Source of the DNA: Acinetobacter tianfuensis | Lineage (GTDB): Bacteria > Pseudomonadota > Gammaproteobacteria > Pseudomonadales > Moraxellaceae | DNA: 64,000 nt | NCBI RefSeq assembly: GCF_003611465.1 | Contig: NZ_RAXV01000018.1 | Location: 1-64,000 of the forward strand | Direction of reading: 5' to 3' | Shown: piece after piece, positions 15,916 through 25,293 of the stretch | Numbering within the stretch: position 1 is the first letter of the stretch | How the letters are laid out: each line of letters starts with the position of its first letter | Position numbers and translations under genes: made by a program | The notes under the pieces: generated by a model | Told to the model about the DNA's origin: nothing | Seen by the model: the letters and a program-made list of their open reading frames with translations, nothing else | The model's database searches: none

Positions 15916-16818
15916 GTGCACATTTCACATAAGACATTCCGAAATATAGGACTCATTGGCCGTCCAGATAAATCATCTGTGGTGGAAACGTTATGTCTGA
16001 TTCATGACCATTTATTAGGGTTAGGGCTGCATCCTGTATTTGATACAGAAACAGCAGCTTTAGTGCCTTATACCAATACGCAGACAGTGAGCAAGCCACT
16101 GTTAGGCGAAGTGGTTGACTTAGTTATTGTGGTTGGCGGCGATGGTTCGCTTTTGCATGCTGCGCGGGCATTGGTAAAGTATAATACGCCAGTGATTGGT
16201 GTAAACCGCGGCCGTTTAGGCTTTCTAACAGATATTAAACCGACTGAAGTGCTGTTTAAACTGGATCAAGTGCTAAAAGGCGAGTTCCAGCTGGACCGCC
16301 GTTTTTTACTGGAAATAGAAATCCGTTCCAAAGGTGAAAGCATCTATGATGCAATTGCGCTGAATGATGTGGTGCTGCATTCGGGTAAGTCCGTGCATAT
16401 GATTGATTTTGATCTGAATATTGACGGCCAGTATGTGTACCGTCAGCACAGTGACGGTTTAATTGTTTCTACGCCTACTGGCTCAACAGCGTATGCACTG
16501 TCTGGCGGCGGTCCGATTCTGCATCCAAGCATGGATGCGATCGCTTTAGTGCCGATGCATCCGCATACGCTTTCATCGCGGCCCATTGTGGTTGGCGGCC
16601 AAAGTGAAATTAAAATACTGATTCGTGAAAACCGTGTGCTGCCGATGGTCAGCGCAGATGGACAGCATAGTGTTTCTTTGAATATCGGTGACAGTTTGCA
16701 CATCCGTAAGCACCCATTTAAACTTACCTTATTGCATCCGCCGGGTTATGATTTTTATATGGCTTGCCGTACAAAACTCGGCTGGAACCAAGATTTTGAC
16801 TCTTTTAAACAGGATTAG
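15916..16818 (+). CDS. nadK: NAD kinase
   Basis: Product of 300 residues from the GTG at 15916 (VHISHKTFRNIGLIGRP). Motifs: GGDG within VVVGGDGSLLHAAR (Asp76 catalytic), NRGRLGFLTDI, and the NE/D-type nucleotide site TPTGSTAYALSGGGPI. It phosphorylates NAD to NADP in the cytoplasm. Upstream ATG codons at 15880 and 15889 keep the frame open, but the first lies inside a good -10 box and neither has a ribosome site; the GTG has GAAGG six bases upstream and gives the family's usual length. The next gene starts 3 bases after the stop. Confidence 0.93.
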   Translation: MHISHKTFRNIGLIGRPDKSSVVETLCLIHDHLLGLGLHPVFDTETAALVPYTNTQTVSKPLLGEVVDLVIVVGGDGSLLHAARALVKYNTPVIGVNRGRLGFLTDIKPTEVLFKLDQVLKGEFQLDRRFLLEIEIRSKGESIYDAIALNDVVLHSGKSVHMIDFDLNIDGQYVYRQHSDGLIVSTPTGSTAYALSGGGPILHPSMDAIALVPMHPHTLSSRPIVVGGQSEIKILIRENRVLPMVSADGQHSVSLNIGDSLHIRKHPFKLTLLHPPGYDFYMACRTKLGWNQDFDSFKQD

Positions 16819-16821
16819 ACC

Positions 16822-17091
16822 ATGAATGTTGAACAAATGCTTGCCGTACTGGATCCTGAAATTGTCAGTCGCTTAAAGACTGCAGTTGAAATTGGCAAAT
16901 GGCCAAATGGTGTGGCGCTTAGTGCAGAGCAGCGCCAAATCTGCATGCAGGCTGTCTATGCATGGGAAATTAAGCATCTGCCTGAAACAGAGCGCAGCGG
17001 CTATATTGACCGCGGTACAAAGGAAGAAGGCGAAGAGTGCGAAGATGATCATCATAAGCACGAAGAATTTAAGCCGATTAAATTTGTTTAA
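16822..17091 (+). CDS. DUF1315 (YeaC-like) protein
   Basis: Product of 89 residues. It has the DUF1315 pattern: MLAVLDPEIVSRLKTAVEIG, KWPNGVALSAEQR, then CMQAVYAWE. The C-terminal third is acidic and His-rich (GEECEDDHHKHEE), suggestive of metal binding. Function of the family is unknown. It starts 3 bases after nadK and ends before a strong terminator, so it is the second gene of a nadK operon. Confidence 0.85.
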   Translation: MNVEQMLAVLDPEIVSRLKTAVEIGKWPNGVALSAEQRQICMQAVYAWEIKHLPETERSGYIDRGTKEEGEECEDDHHKHEEFKPIKFV

Positions 17092-17155
17092 TCCAAATTT
17101 TTAAGCTGCCGAATGCAGCTTCAATACTTTTTACTGCTGTACGCTTTCTGTGTAT

Positions 17156-17185
17156 AAAAAAGCCCTTTTATTCAAGGGCTTTTTT
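17156..17185. terminator. Bidirectional terminator between the nadK operon and ybiB
   Basis: 12-bp perfect stem (17156-17167 with 17174-17185), loop TTATTC, A run on the left and T run on the right. Confidence 0.85.
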
Positions 17186-17204
17186 GGTTGCTCAATGTTA
17201 AGGA

Positions 17205-18194
17205 TCAGCGCGCAGCCCAAAGCTCCTGCGCTTTTTGCATCGCTTCAGGATAAGTTGAGCAGACCCCCATGGTGTACAGCGCAATACCCATCGTCTCAGG
17301 CACTGCAATATCGCCATAGGCATGCGGCTGGCCTTCCCATACTGCTTTAAATACAGCGAGATCAAGCTCTTCTTCTGCAGGACTGCGGTTATCGGTCAGT
17401 TTGGGAAGCTCATGTTCATACAGCTCACCATTTTTAATACCGCAAATTAAGGTTTTAGCATCTGGGTTACGCTCAAACTCACCGCCTTCGCCTTTAATGA
17501 CCGCACTATTTTGATAGCCTAAGCGAAATGCAGACTGCTGATGAGAACTGCGGTAAGCAGGGTGAAAAATGGCCTGCATGGTTGCTTTGGCATTAAAAGG
17601 ATTAATTAAGCGTGCCAAAGTATGAATAGGTGAACGTAAACCCATCACATTACGCAGTGAAATCAGGTCGCTTAAAATAGGCGAGATCGCATGTAAAGGC
17701 ATATACGCAAAGTTACGCGCTGCCAATTGCGCTTCAACTTGATCATCATTTTCACAAATTGGAAAACCTAAATATTCTAATACCTGCTCTGTATAGAGGC
17801 GGTTAATGGTATGGCCTGACGCGCCATGCATCACCACTTTATAGCCATTTTTTGCCAGTGTAAGCGCAGCCAATAAAAACCAAGGGTAATGTTTACGTTT
17901 ACCTGCATAAGAAGACCAGTCTAAGTCAACGTGCAGCGGTTTAAACTTGAGCTGATCACGCGTTGCCTGCACAAAGCCGGCCAGTTCATCTACAGATTCT
18001 TCTTTTACCCGCAGCAGCATTAAAAAAGCGCCAAGCTGCACATCCAATACTTCGTCTTTTAAAATCATTTCAAAAGCTTGATAGGCTTCTTCATAGCTGA
18101 GCGAGCGAGCGCCATTTTTGCCTTTACCGACAATGCGCACAAATTGAGCAAAAGGGTGTTCAAAGTCTTTGTAAATATTTCGTTTGGTATTCAT
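17205..18194 (-). CDS. ybiB: YbiB/TrpD2 family protein (anthranilate phosphoribosyltransferase-like)
   Basis: Product of 329 residues similar to the glycosyltransferase family 3 fold: an N-terminal helical part (SYEEAYQAFEMILKDEVLDV, LGAFLMLLRVKEES) and a nucleoside phosphorylase-like domain (MHGASGHTINRLYTEQVLEYLGF, SPIHTLARLINPF). In real TrpD the PRPP loop is GTGGD; here the equivalent region is HGASG, so the enzyme activity is probably lost. E. coli YbiB has been described as a nucleic-acid binding TrpD2 protein. It is not near trp genes. Family confident, role unknown. Confidence 0.85.
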   Translation of the reverse strand: MNTKRNIYKDFEHPFAQFVRIVGKGKNGARSLSYEEAYQAFEMILKDEVLDVQLGAFLMLLRVKEESVDELAGFVQATRDQLKFKPLHVDLDWSSYAGKRKHYPWFLLAALTLAKNGYKVVMHGASGHTINRLYTEQVLEYLGFPICENDDQVEAQLAARNFAYMPLHAISPILSDLISLRNVMGLRSPIHTLARLINPFNAKATMQAIFHPAYRSSHQQSAFRLGYQNSAVIKGEGGEFERNPDAKTLICGIKNGELYEHELPKLTDNRSPAEEELDLAVFKAVWEGQPHAYGDIAVPETMGIALYTMGVCSTYPEAMQKAQELWAAR

Positions 18195-18453
18195 AAGCGC
18201 AATTTCAAATTTTAGCAGAGCTTTTCTATAGTCTACTGATTACATGCGCTGTTTTCAGCCTGATTTTTGAATAAAGAGCATTTGTTTTATGCTGTGAAGC
18301 TGGCTGTTTGTATTTTGGCTGATACTGCTGCTGATTGTTGCTGCAGGTGAATAGGAAAATGTGAACGCGCAGGTTTTTCTTCATGACGCAAGCTGCAAAC
18401 TGCAATAGGATGAGAAGCAATCAAAAACAACAATGTGAAAAAGGAAATGCGCC

Positions 18454-19596
18454 ATGCTGGCTTATGATGCAGATTTAGAATTATTTAGAGACAACTTCCG
18501 CCGTTTTATGCAGGAACAAATTGCGCCGCATTATGAGCAATGGGAGCGCGAAGGCATTATGCCGCGTTCGGTATGGAATGCTTTGGGTGATAATGGTTTC
18601 CTTTGTGTAGATGTACCTGAAGAATACGGCGGCTATGGCGTACCAACACATTATTCACTCATGCTGGTAGAAGAATCTGCCCGCGCTGGTTTTAGCGCGT
18701 TATCTACAGGTATTTCCTGCCACTCTGAAATTGCTGCGCCGTATATTCTGCATATTGGTTCAGAAGAGCAAAAACAGTATTGGCTGCCGAAAATGGTCAG
18801 CGGCGAAGCGGTGGGTGCAATTGGCATGACAGAACCAGGGGCTGGTTCAGATTTGCAGGCTATGCGCAGCAGCGCAATTTTGCAGGGTGATCATTATTTG
18901 CTGAATGGCTCGAAAACCTTTATTTCAAATGGTCAGCATGCAGATTTGGTTGTATTGGCAGCGAAAACAGATCCGCAAGCGCGTGCGAAAGGTGTTTCGC
19001 TGCTGCTGGTAGACACACACTTAGAAGGCTTTAAGAAAGGCACGAACTTAGACAAGATTGGCCTGCATTCACAGGACACGTCAGAACTGTTTTATGACAA
19101 CGTTAAAGTGCCTAAAGAGCAGCTGCTGGGCCAAGCGGGGCAAGGTTTTGCATACCTCATGCAAGAGCTGCCGCGTGAGCGTACTGCTATTGCGTCGACG
19201 GCTATTGGCGCAATCCGCGGAGCTATTGATTTAGCTGTGCAGTATGTTAAAGAGCGTCAAGCATTTGGTCAGGCTGTAGGCCAATTCCAAAATTCGCGTT
19301 TTGTCATTGCGCAGGCAAAAATTGATGAATTGGCAACGGCTGCATTTTATGAGCGTAATGTTGAACTGTATATGGAAGGCAAACTGGATGTAGAAACTGC
19401 TGCGGCGCTAAAAAGTTTTGCTACAGATATGCAAATGAAAGTTGCCGACAATTTACTGCAGCTGTTTGGCGGTTATGGCTACATGACGGAATATCCAATT
19501 TCACGCTTCTTTGTCGATGCGCGTATTCAGCGTATTTACGGCGGAACAAATGAAATTATGAAAGAAATTGTGGCGCGAGGCTTATTGGGCCGTTAA
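18454..19596 (+). CDS. Acyl-CoA dehydrogenase (long-chain type)
   Basis: Full-length 380-residue flavoprotein with the ACADs_1 and ACADs_2 signatures: IGMTEPGAGSDLQAMR, the middle-domain KTFISNGQHAD and the C-terminal QLFGGYGYMTEYPISRFF. The site where short/medium-chain enzymes have their catalytic Glu reads IYGGTNEIM with Gly, as in long-chain and isovaleryl types, where the base lies earlier; the likely candidate is a Glu in LMQELPRERT. It oxidises acyl-CoA to enoyl-CoA, passing electrons to ETF. It is a single gene, so the exact substrate is open. Confidence 0.9.
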   Translation: MLAYDADLELFRDNFRRFMQEQIAPHYEQWEREGIMPRSVWNALGDNGFLCVDVPEEYGGYGVPTHYSLMLVEESARAGFSALSTGISCHSEIAAPYILHIGSEEQKQYWLPKMVSGEAVGAIGMTEPGAGSDLQAMRSSAILQGDHYLLNGSKTFISNGQHADLVVLAAKTDPQARAKGVSLLLVDTHLEGFKKGTNLDKIGLHSQDTSELFYDNVKVPKEQLLGQAGQGFAYLMQELPRERTAIASTAIGAIRGAIDLAVQYVKERQAFGQAVGQFQNSRFVIAQAKIDELATAAFYERNVELYMEGKLDVETAAALKSFATDMQMKVADNLLQLFGGYGYMTEYPISRFFVDARIQRIYGGTNEIMKEIVARGLLGR

Positions 19597-19607
19597 GCCA
19601 AGAAAAT

Positions 19608-19633
19608 AAAAAAGAGCCAGAAGGCTCTTTTTT
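19608..19633. terminator. Bidirectional terminator
   Basis: 11-bp perfect stem with loop AGAA, A run on the left and T run on the right, placed between the convergent dehydrogenase and DJ-1/PfpI genes. Confidence 0.85.
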
Positions 19634-19658
19634 ATGCAATTTTAGCAGCGCGTTTCAT

Positions 19659-20177
19659 TTACTGCTTCAGCACATGCAGAGTTTCTTTAATAAATTCAGG
19701 CAAGTCATGCAGCATGCGGGAAGTGATGTATAGATTATTGTCATTGACAACAGGCGTATCAAAATACACTGCGCCTGCATTTTGCAGTTCGAGCATCATC
19801 ATCTCACTGCTGGTCATGCGGCGGCCTTTTACGACTTGTGCATTAATCAGCAATTTAGCCCCATGACAGCTGCACATAATCGGCTTATACGCTCCAGCAA
19901 AATTGCGGACAAAATTGACATAGCGCGCATCATTGCGCAAAAGCTCAGGAGAGTCGCCGCCAGCAATGAGCAGCGCATCAAAATCATGGACTGAAATGCA
20001 GTCTATACTTTGGTCGATGGTGACAGCATGTGTGCGGCGTTTGCCATACACAATGTTGCCAGCCCGATGTTCAATATTTGAGATGCAATGTCTTGCAGCG
20101 CGAAATGCTTCGACTGGCTCGGTATACTCAAGGTCTTCAAAATTATGTGTGATCAGTACAGCAATTTTTTTACGCAT
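19659..20177 (-). CDS. DJ-1/PfpI family protein
   Basis: Product of 172 residues of the PfpI/DJ-1 superfamily: MRKKIAVLITHNFEDLEYTEP, ALLIAGGDSPE, the nucleophile elbow CSCHGAKLL with the reactive Cys before His, and a C-terminal PVVNDNNLYITSR. The glutamate after the first strand (FEDLEYTEP) fits the Cys-Glu pairing of the family. Members are deglycase/chaperone or protease-like proteins of stress response; the specific activity cannot be assigned. The ATG at 20177 is preferred over 20237 because GGAG lies 7 bases ahead and the protein then starts at the first beta strand. Confidence 0.88.
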   Translation of the reverse strand: MRKKIAVLITHNFEDLEYTEPVEAFRAARHCISNIEHRAGNIVYGKRRTHAVTIDQSIDCISVHDFDALLIAGGDSPELLRNDARYVNFVRNFAGAYKPIMCSCHGAKLLINAQVVKGRRMTSSEMMMLELQNAGAVYFDTPVVNDNNLYITSRMLHDLPEFIKETLHVLKQ

Positions 20178-20658
20178 GAGTCCGCTCCAAGAATGGCACT
20201 TTATAAGACTACGCTGAAAAGATGAAAGAAGAATCACTATTTTGTATCGTATTGGTCTTTGAGCAGTATTCGGAAGTTGCTATCTGTAAAAAGAATAAAG
20301 GGCATGCAGGCCAAATACACTATTTTTTAAAGCAGCCGATCGTTTTTATGCTGTTTTGAAAATTGCCAATGACTGCTTTTAGGCTATGTATTTCTTATCG
20401 TAAAAATGTCTATACAGATAGGTTAAATGTTTGAGATAGAGGCAAGCACAGATATAAAATTTTATTATTAAGTCTCAGAAAAACTTATATTTTTAATGCT
20501 TTTATATATTTGTTTTCTTGATTTAGGCTCTCAGTCTTGCTGATGGTTTAATCAACTGTATGTTTTTAAGGCTGAATAAATGAATGTTGTATTGCGCAAC
20601 ATTTGAAAGGTAACTATTGTTATACTGTTTGCAACATGATTTGAAGGGCGACATAACA
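20178..20658. other. Gene-free region upstream of pheA
   Basis: About 480 bases with no credible gene. It is AT-rich toward the right. Just before pheA there is a possible -10 TATACT near 20622-20627 flanked by GCGCAACAT and TGCAACAT repeats. No attenuator (Phe-rich leader peptide plus terminator) was seen. Confidence 0.5.
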
Positions 20659-21768
20659 ATGATCAATGACGATCAAAACTCTACGGCTTCTCTAGACCTT
20701 GTTCAGATCCGTGAGGATATTGACTCGGTTGATATGCAAATTCAGCAGCTGATTAACCGCCGCGCCAAACTGGCAGAGGCTGTTGCTAAAGCTAAATTTG
20801 CAGCGGAAGAAGACCCGTTGTTTTACCGTCCTGAACGTGAAGCGCAAGTGCTTCGCAAAGTTATGGAGCGTAATGAAGGTCCATTGTCTGATGTGACTAT
20901 GGCGCGATTATTCCGTGAAATTATGTCTGCCTGCTTAGCGCTTGAAGCGCCGCAAAGTATTGCGTTTTTGGGCCCTGTAGGCACATATACGCATTCAGCT
21001 GTACTGAAGCATTTTGGTCAAGACGCGGTCATTCGCCCATTGCCTACAATTGATGAGGTTTTCCGTGAAGTTGAAGCAGGCAGTGCGCATTATGGCTTAG
21101 TGCCAGTAGAAAACTCATCTGAAGGTGTGGTGAACCATACTTTAGACTGTTTTAAAGCATCACATTTAAATGTGATTGGTGAGGTTGAACTCCGTATTCA
21201 TCACCAGTTCCTCATTTCTGAAAATACCCGTAAAGACAGCATCAAGCAGATTTATGCACATCAGCAAACTTTGGCGCAGTGCCGCGGCTGGTTAGATGCG
21301 CATTATCCAGGTGTTGAACGTGTAGCGCTAAGTTCAAATGCAGAAGCTGCGCGCCGTATCCGTAATGAATGGCACTCTGCAGCCATTGCTTCAGATGTGG
21401 CTGCCAATATTTACGGCCTTGAAATTTTGCACAGCAATATTGAAGACAACCCTGAAAACACCACACGCTTCTTAGTGATTGGCCGTGAAAAGATTCCGCA
21501 AAGCGGCAATGACAAAACATCTTTGCTTATTTCAGCACATGACCGTGCAGGCGCTTTGTTAGAAATTCTTGCGCCGTTTGCAAAGCATAATATTAGCTTG
21601 ACCAGTATTGAAACGCGTCCTGCATTGCCTGAGAAATGGGCATATGTATTCTTTGTAGATTTGGAAGGTCACGTAGAACAAGACAATGTAAAAGCTGCGC
21701 TGGCTGAAATTCGTCCTTTAGTCAAAGAGCTTCGTGTCTTGGGCTCATACCCAATTGCCGTATTGTAA
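20659..21768 (+). CDS. pheA: Bifunctional chorismate mutase/prephenate dehydratase
   Basis: P-protein of 369 residues. AroQ chorismate mutase about 8-90 (IREDIDSVDMQIQQLINRRA), prephenate dehydratase about 98-280 (FLGPVGTYTHSA, VPVENSSEGVVN, NTTRFLVIG), and an ACT regulatory domain from about 286 (SLLISAHDRAGALLEIL, SIETRP in place of ESRP). It turns chorismate into phenylpyruvate and is normally inhibited by phenylalanine through the ACT domain. The ATG at 20659 has GAAGGG upstream; a longer frame begins at 20617. First gene of pheA-hisC-tyrA/aroA. Confidence 0.94.
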   Translation: MINDDQNSTASLDLVQIREDIDSVDMQIQQLINRRAKLAEAVAKAKFAAEEDPLFYRPEREAQVLRKVMERNEGPLSDVTMARLFREIMSACLALEAPQSIAFLGPVGTYTHSAVLKHFGQDAVIRPLPTIDEVFREVEAGSAHYGLVPVENSSEGVVNHTLDCFKASHLNVIGEVELRIHHQFLISENTRKDSIKQIYAHQQTLAQCRGWLDAHYPGVERVALSSNAEAARRIRNEWHSAAIASDVAANIYGLEILHSNIEDNPENTTRFLVIGREKIPQSGNDKTSLLISAHDRAGALLEILAPFAKHNISLTSIETRPALPEKWAYVFFVDLEGHVEQDNVKAALAEIRPLVKELRVLGSYPIAVL

Positions 21769-21837
21769 AACTTTACCGTACTGAATGCCTTCGAGGTGTT
21801 CAGTGCAATTCACACGTGTAATCATCGGAAGTGTAAA

Positions 21838-22929
21838 ATGACGTTTGTTCCAGCCAATGAAGGCATTGAAAAGTTAAAGCCGTATCAGCCGGGTAAGCCA
21901 GTCAGCGAACTTGAGCGTGAGCTGGGTATTACTAACATTGTTAAATTAGCCTCAAATGAAAACCCATTGGGCTGTTCTGACAAGGTTAAAGAAGCCGTGG
22001 CTGCGGAGCTTGCTGAAATTGGCCGTTATCCAGACGGCGGCGGTTTTATTTTAAAAGATCAGGTTCAAACTCAATTTGGTATTGCGCATAACCGTATTAC
22101 TTTGGGCAACGGTTCAAACGACCTTCTTGAAATGTTTGCGCGTGCATTTGTATCTTCAAGCGATTCTGTGGTGTACAGTCAGCATGCGTTTGCTGTATAT
22201 GGCCTCGTTACTCAGGCCATTAATGCTGAAGCAGTAGAAGTACCTGCAAAGGGCTTTGCGCATGATTTAGATGCAATGGCTGCAGCGGTAAAATCAAATA
22301 CCAAGCTAATCTTTATTGCCAATCCAAATAACCCGACTGGGACTTGGTTCGAAGAAGCCGAATTTGATGCGTTCATGAAAAAAGTGCCAGCACATGTGGT
22401 TGTGGTGCTGGACGAAGCTTATGTTGAGTATTTCCCAGAAAACTTCAACAGCTTAAAATTCCTAGAGCAATATCCTAATTTAATTGTCAGCCGTACTTTG
22501 TCTAAGTGCTATGGTTTGGCTGCGCTTCGCGTCGGTTTTGCTTTAGCATCTGTAGCGTTGACAGACTATCTCAACCGTATCCGTCAGCCGTTTAACGTAA
22601 ACCATTTAGCAATGGTTGCTGCGGTGGCTGCGCTAAAAGATGAAGACTTCATTGAAAAGTCCCGTGTCGTCAACAAAGCGGGTATGGCTCAGTTTGAAGC
22701 AGGCTTTCAGGCCTTAGGTTTGGCTTATGTGCCTTCACGCGCCAACTTCATTTTAGTTGATGTTCAGGCAGACCCTGCACACACCTTTAATGCTTTGCTT
22801 CAAGAGGGTGTGATTGTACGCCCTGTAGGTATTGCAAATCATCTTCGCGTATCAATTGGTACAGAAGCTGAAAATGCGAAATTCTTAGCTGCCTTGGCGA
22901 AAGTGCTGGGCTTAGAGGCAAAAGCATAA
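21838..22929 (+). CDS. hisC: Histidinol-phosphate/aromatic aminotransferase
   Basis: PLP-dependent class II aminotransferase of 363 residues starting MTFVPANEGIEKLKPY. Motifs: KLASNENPLG, FIANPNNPTGTW, VLDEAYVEYF and the PLP lysine K223 in SRTLSKCYGLAALRVGF. HisC acts on histidinol phosphate, but placed between pheA and tyrA this copy probably transaminates phenylpyruvate, hydroxyphenylpyruvate or prephenate (HisC2 role). The start at 21838 (GGAAGTG upstream) is preferred to 21796. It lies 69 bases after pheA and 3 bases before the next gene. Confidence 0.92.
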   Translation: MTFVPANEGIEKLKPYQPGKPVSELERELGITNIVKLASNENPLGCSDKVKEAVAAELAEIGRYPDGGGFILKDQVQTQFGIAHNRITLGNGSNDLLEMFARAFVSSSDSVVYSQHAFAVYGLVTQAINAEAVEVPAKGFAHDLDAMAAAVKSNTKLIFIANPNNPTGTWFEEAEFDAFMKKVPAHVVVVLDEAYVEYFPENFNSLKFLEQYPNLIVSRTLSKCYGLAALRVGFALASVALTDYLNRIRQPFNVNHLAMVAAVAALKDEDFIEKSRVVNKAGMAQFEAGFQALGLAYVPSRANFILVDVQADPAHTFNALLQEGVIVRPVGIANHLRVSIGTEAENAKFLAALAKVLGLEAKA

Positions 22930-22932
22930 ATT

Positions 22933-25182
22933 ATGACTGCGCCACTGTTTGAAAAAGTTGCTTTTATTGGGCTTGGGCTAATTGGCTCAAGTTTGGCCCG
23001 TGTCATTCTTGCTGAAAACTTAGCAAAACAAATCGTGGCATCTACGCGCTCTAAAAAAACGCTGGAAGATGCCAAAGCTCTTGGCTTAATTGAAGCTGGT
23101 TACAGTGATCCAATTGAAGCGGTAAAGGGTGCTGACCTTGTGGTATTGGCGCTGCCTGTGCGTGCAACGCAAAAAGTGCTGGAGATCATTAAGCCATATT
23201 TGGCGGATAACGTGATTTTGACAGATGTCGGCAGTACCAAAGGCAATGTCGTAGAAGCAGCCAAAGCTGTGTATGGTGAGCAATTGCCAGTGGGCTTTGT
23301 GCCGGGGCATCCAATTGCAGGCGCTGAACATACAGGCGTACATGCAGGCAAGGTCGATTTATTTGCCAACCATAAAGTAATTTTGACACCGCTGCCGAGC
23401 AGTGCAGATTGGGCTGTAGAAAAACTGATTCAGCTGTGGCAAGCAGCCAAAGCGGAAGTGATTTGCATGGATGTGGAAAAGCATGATGAAGTGCTTGCCC
23501 ACACCAGCCACTTGCCGCATTTAATGGCATTTAACTTGGTCGAGCAGCTTGCTAACCGAGAAGATAATTTAGATATATTTCGTTATGCTGCAGGCGGTTT
23601 TCGCGACTTTTCGCGTATTGCCGCCAGTGATCCGCAAATGTGGCATGACATCTTTTTTGCCAATAAAAAGGCGATTTTAAACGCGGTAGACGGCTTTGAA
23701 AAACAGCTTTCTGCTTTGCGTAAATTAATTGAAGATGAAAACTCTCAAGCGCTTATGGGTGTTTTAGGGCATGCTCAAGCAGCGCGGCAGCACTTCAATC
23801 ATATGCTCGCCAATAAACCTTTGATGGAGAAAAACAAAGTGACGACACAGCAATTTACTATTTTACCGGGCAAGAAAAGTTTCCAAGGTAAATTTACCGT
23901 GCCAGGCGATAAATCTGTGTCACACCGCTCGATCATGTTTGGCGCGATTGCAGAAGGCACAACGCATGTGACAGGTTTCCTTGAAGGTGAAGATGCACTG
24001 GCAACTTTACAGGCGTTCCGCGATATGGGCGTGAGTATTGAAGGCCCTAAAAATGGTGAAGTGACGATTCATGGTGTAGGCATGCAGGGCTTAAAGGTGC
24101 CTGCAGGTGCGATTTACATGGGCAACTCGGGCACATCAATGCGCTTGCTGTCAGGCATGCTGTCTGCACAGGCTTTTGATTCTGTCATGACAGGTGATGC
24201 GTCATTATCGAAACGCCCGATGGAGCGTATTGCTCAGCCTCTACGCGCGATGGGCGCACAGATTCAAACAACGGGTGAGCGCGGTACGCCACCAGTATCG
24301 ATTGCTGGCAGTCAGCCTTTAAAGGGAATTCAATATGATTTGCCTATGGCTTCTGCTCAAGTGAAATCAGGCATTCTTTTAGCGGGTCTGTGGGCAGAAG
24401 GCGAGACGTCAGTGACTGAGCCAGAACCGACACGTGACCATACAGAGCGTATGCTTCGTGCCTTTGGCTATGAAGTGAAAACTGAGGGTAACCGTATTTC
24501 ACTGCAAGGCGGCGGCAAGCTGGTTGGCGCAAACATCCAAGTGCCATCAGATATTTCTTCGGCTGCTTTTTTTATGGTTGGCGCTGCGATTACTGAAAAT
24601 GCAGATGTGACTTTGGAAGCTGTGGGAACGAATCCAACACGTACCGGTGTTATTGAAATTTTAAAACAAATGGGTGCAGACATTACGGTTGAAAATGAGC
24701 GTATTGCAGGCGGTGAGCCAATTGCAGACATCCGTATTCGCGGTACGCGCACACTTAAAGGCATTCATATGCCAGAAGATCAAGTGCCGTTAGCAATTGA
24801 TGAGTTCCCAGCGTTATTTATTGCTGCTGCCTGTGCAGAAGGTCAAACTGTATTGACTGGCGCGGCTGAGCTTCGCGTGAAAGAGTCTGACCGTATTCAA
24901 GTCATGGCAGATGGCTTAAAAATTATGGGCATAGACTGTACGCCTACAGATGACGGCATCATTATTGAAGGTAAAGGCAAATCAGGTGAATGGGGTGCTG
25001 TATTTACTGGCGGCGAAATTGAATCTCATCATGACCACCGTATTGCGATGAGTTTCTCTATGGCAGGTTTGCGTACTTCTGGTGAAATCAAAATTGTCGG
25101 CACAGAAACAGTTGCAACGAGTTTCCCAACCTTTACCGAACTGGCGAATCAAGCAGGCCTGTCTATTCAGGTTGATGAATAA
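22933..25182 (+). CDS. aroA: Fused prephenate dehydrogenase / EPSP synthase (TyrA-AroA)
   Basis: Fusion protein of 749 residues. Residues 1-300 are an NAD(P)-dependent prephenate/arogenate dehydrogenase (Rossmann motif IGLGLIGSS, GHPIAGAEHTG). Residues about 310-749 are EPSP synthase (PGDKSVSHRSIMFGA, MGNSGTSMRLLSGML, EPTRDHTERML, KESDRIQVMADGL, DHRIAMSFSMAG). It makes hydroxyphenylpyruvate or tyrosine precursor and 5-enolpyruvylshikimate-3-phosphate, two non-consecutive steps around chorismate. The fusion is known from Pseudomonas and Acinetobacter. A strong terminator closes the operon. Confidence 0.95.
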   Translation: MTAPLFEKVAFIGLGLIGSSLARVILAENLAKQIVASTRSKKTLEDAKALGLIEAGYSDPIEAVKGADLVVLALPVRATQKVLEIIKPYLADNVILTDVGSTKGNVVEAAKAVYGEQLPVGFVPGHPIAGAEHTGVHAGKVDLFANHKVILTPLPSSADWAVEKLIQLWQAAKAEVICMDVEKHDEVLAHTSHLPHLMAFNLVEQLANREDNLDIFRYAAGGFRDFSRIAASDPQMWHDIFFANKKAILNAVDGFEKQLSALRKLIEDENSQALMGVLGHAQAARQHFNHMLANKPLMEKNKVTTQQFTILPGKKSFQGKFTVPGDKSVSHRSIMFGAIAEGTTHVTGFLEGEDALATLQAFRDMGVSIEGPKNGEVTIHGVGMQGLKVPAGAIYMGNSGTSMRLLSGMLSAQAFDSVMTGDASLSKRPMERIAQPLRAMGAQIQTTGERGTPPVSIAGSQPLKGIQYDLPMASAQVKSGILLAGLWAEGETSVTEPEPTRDHTERMLRAFGYEVKTEGNRISLQGGGKLVGANIQVPSDISSAAFFMVGAAITENADVTLEAVGTNPTRTGVIEILKQMGADITVENERIAGGEPIADIRIRGTRTLKGIHMPEDQVPLAIDEFPALFIAAACAEGQTVLTGAAELRVKESDRIQVMADGLKIMGIDCTPTDDGIIIEGKGKSGEWGAVFTGGEIESHHDHRIAMSFSMAGLRTSGEIKIVGTETVATSFPTFTELANQAGLSIQVDE

Positions 25183-25210
25183 AAAACCGCTAAAATTGTA
25201 TATTTGTTAG

Positions 25211-25246
25211 ACAACAGCCAAGCAAACGCTTGGCTGTTGTGTTTTT
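25211..25246 (+). terminator. Terminator of the pheA-hisC-tyrA/aroA operon
   Basis: 13-bp perfect stem (25211-25223 with 25228-25240), loop AAAC, then GTTTTT. Confidence 0.88.
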
Positions 25247-25293
25247 ATTGCTTATGCTAAAACCATACAACAATAAAGCCTTTGGGTTCCTCA

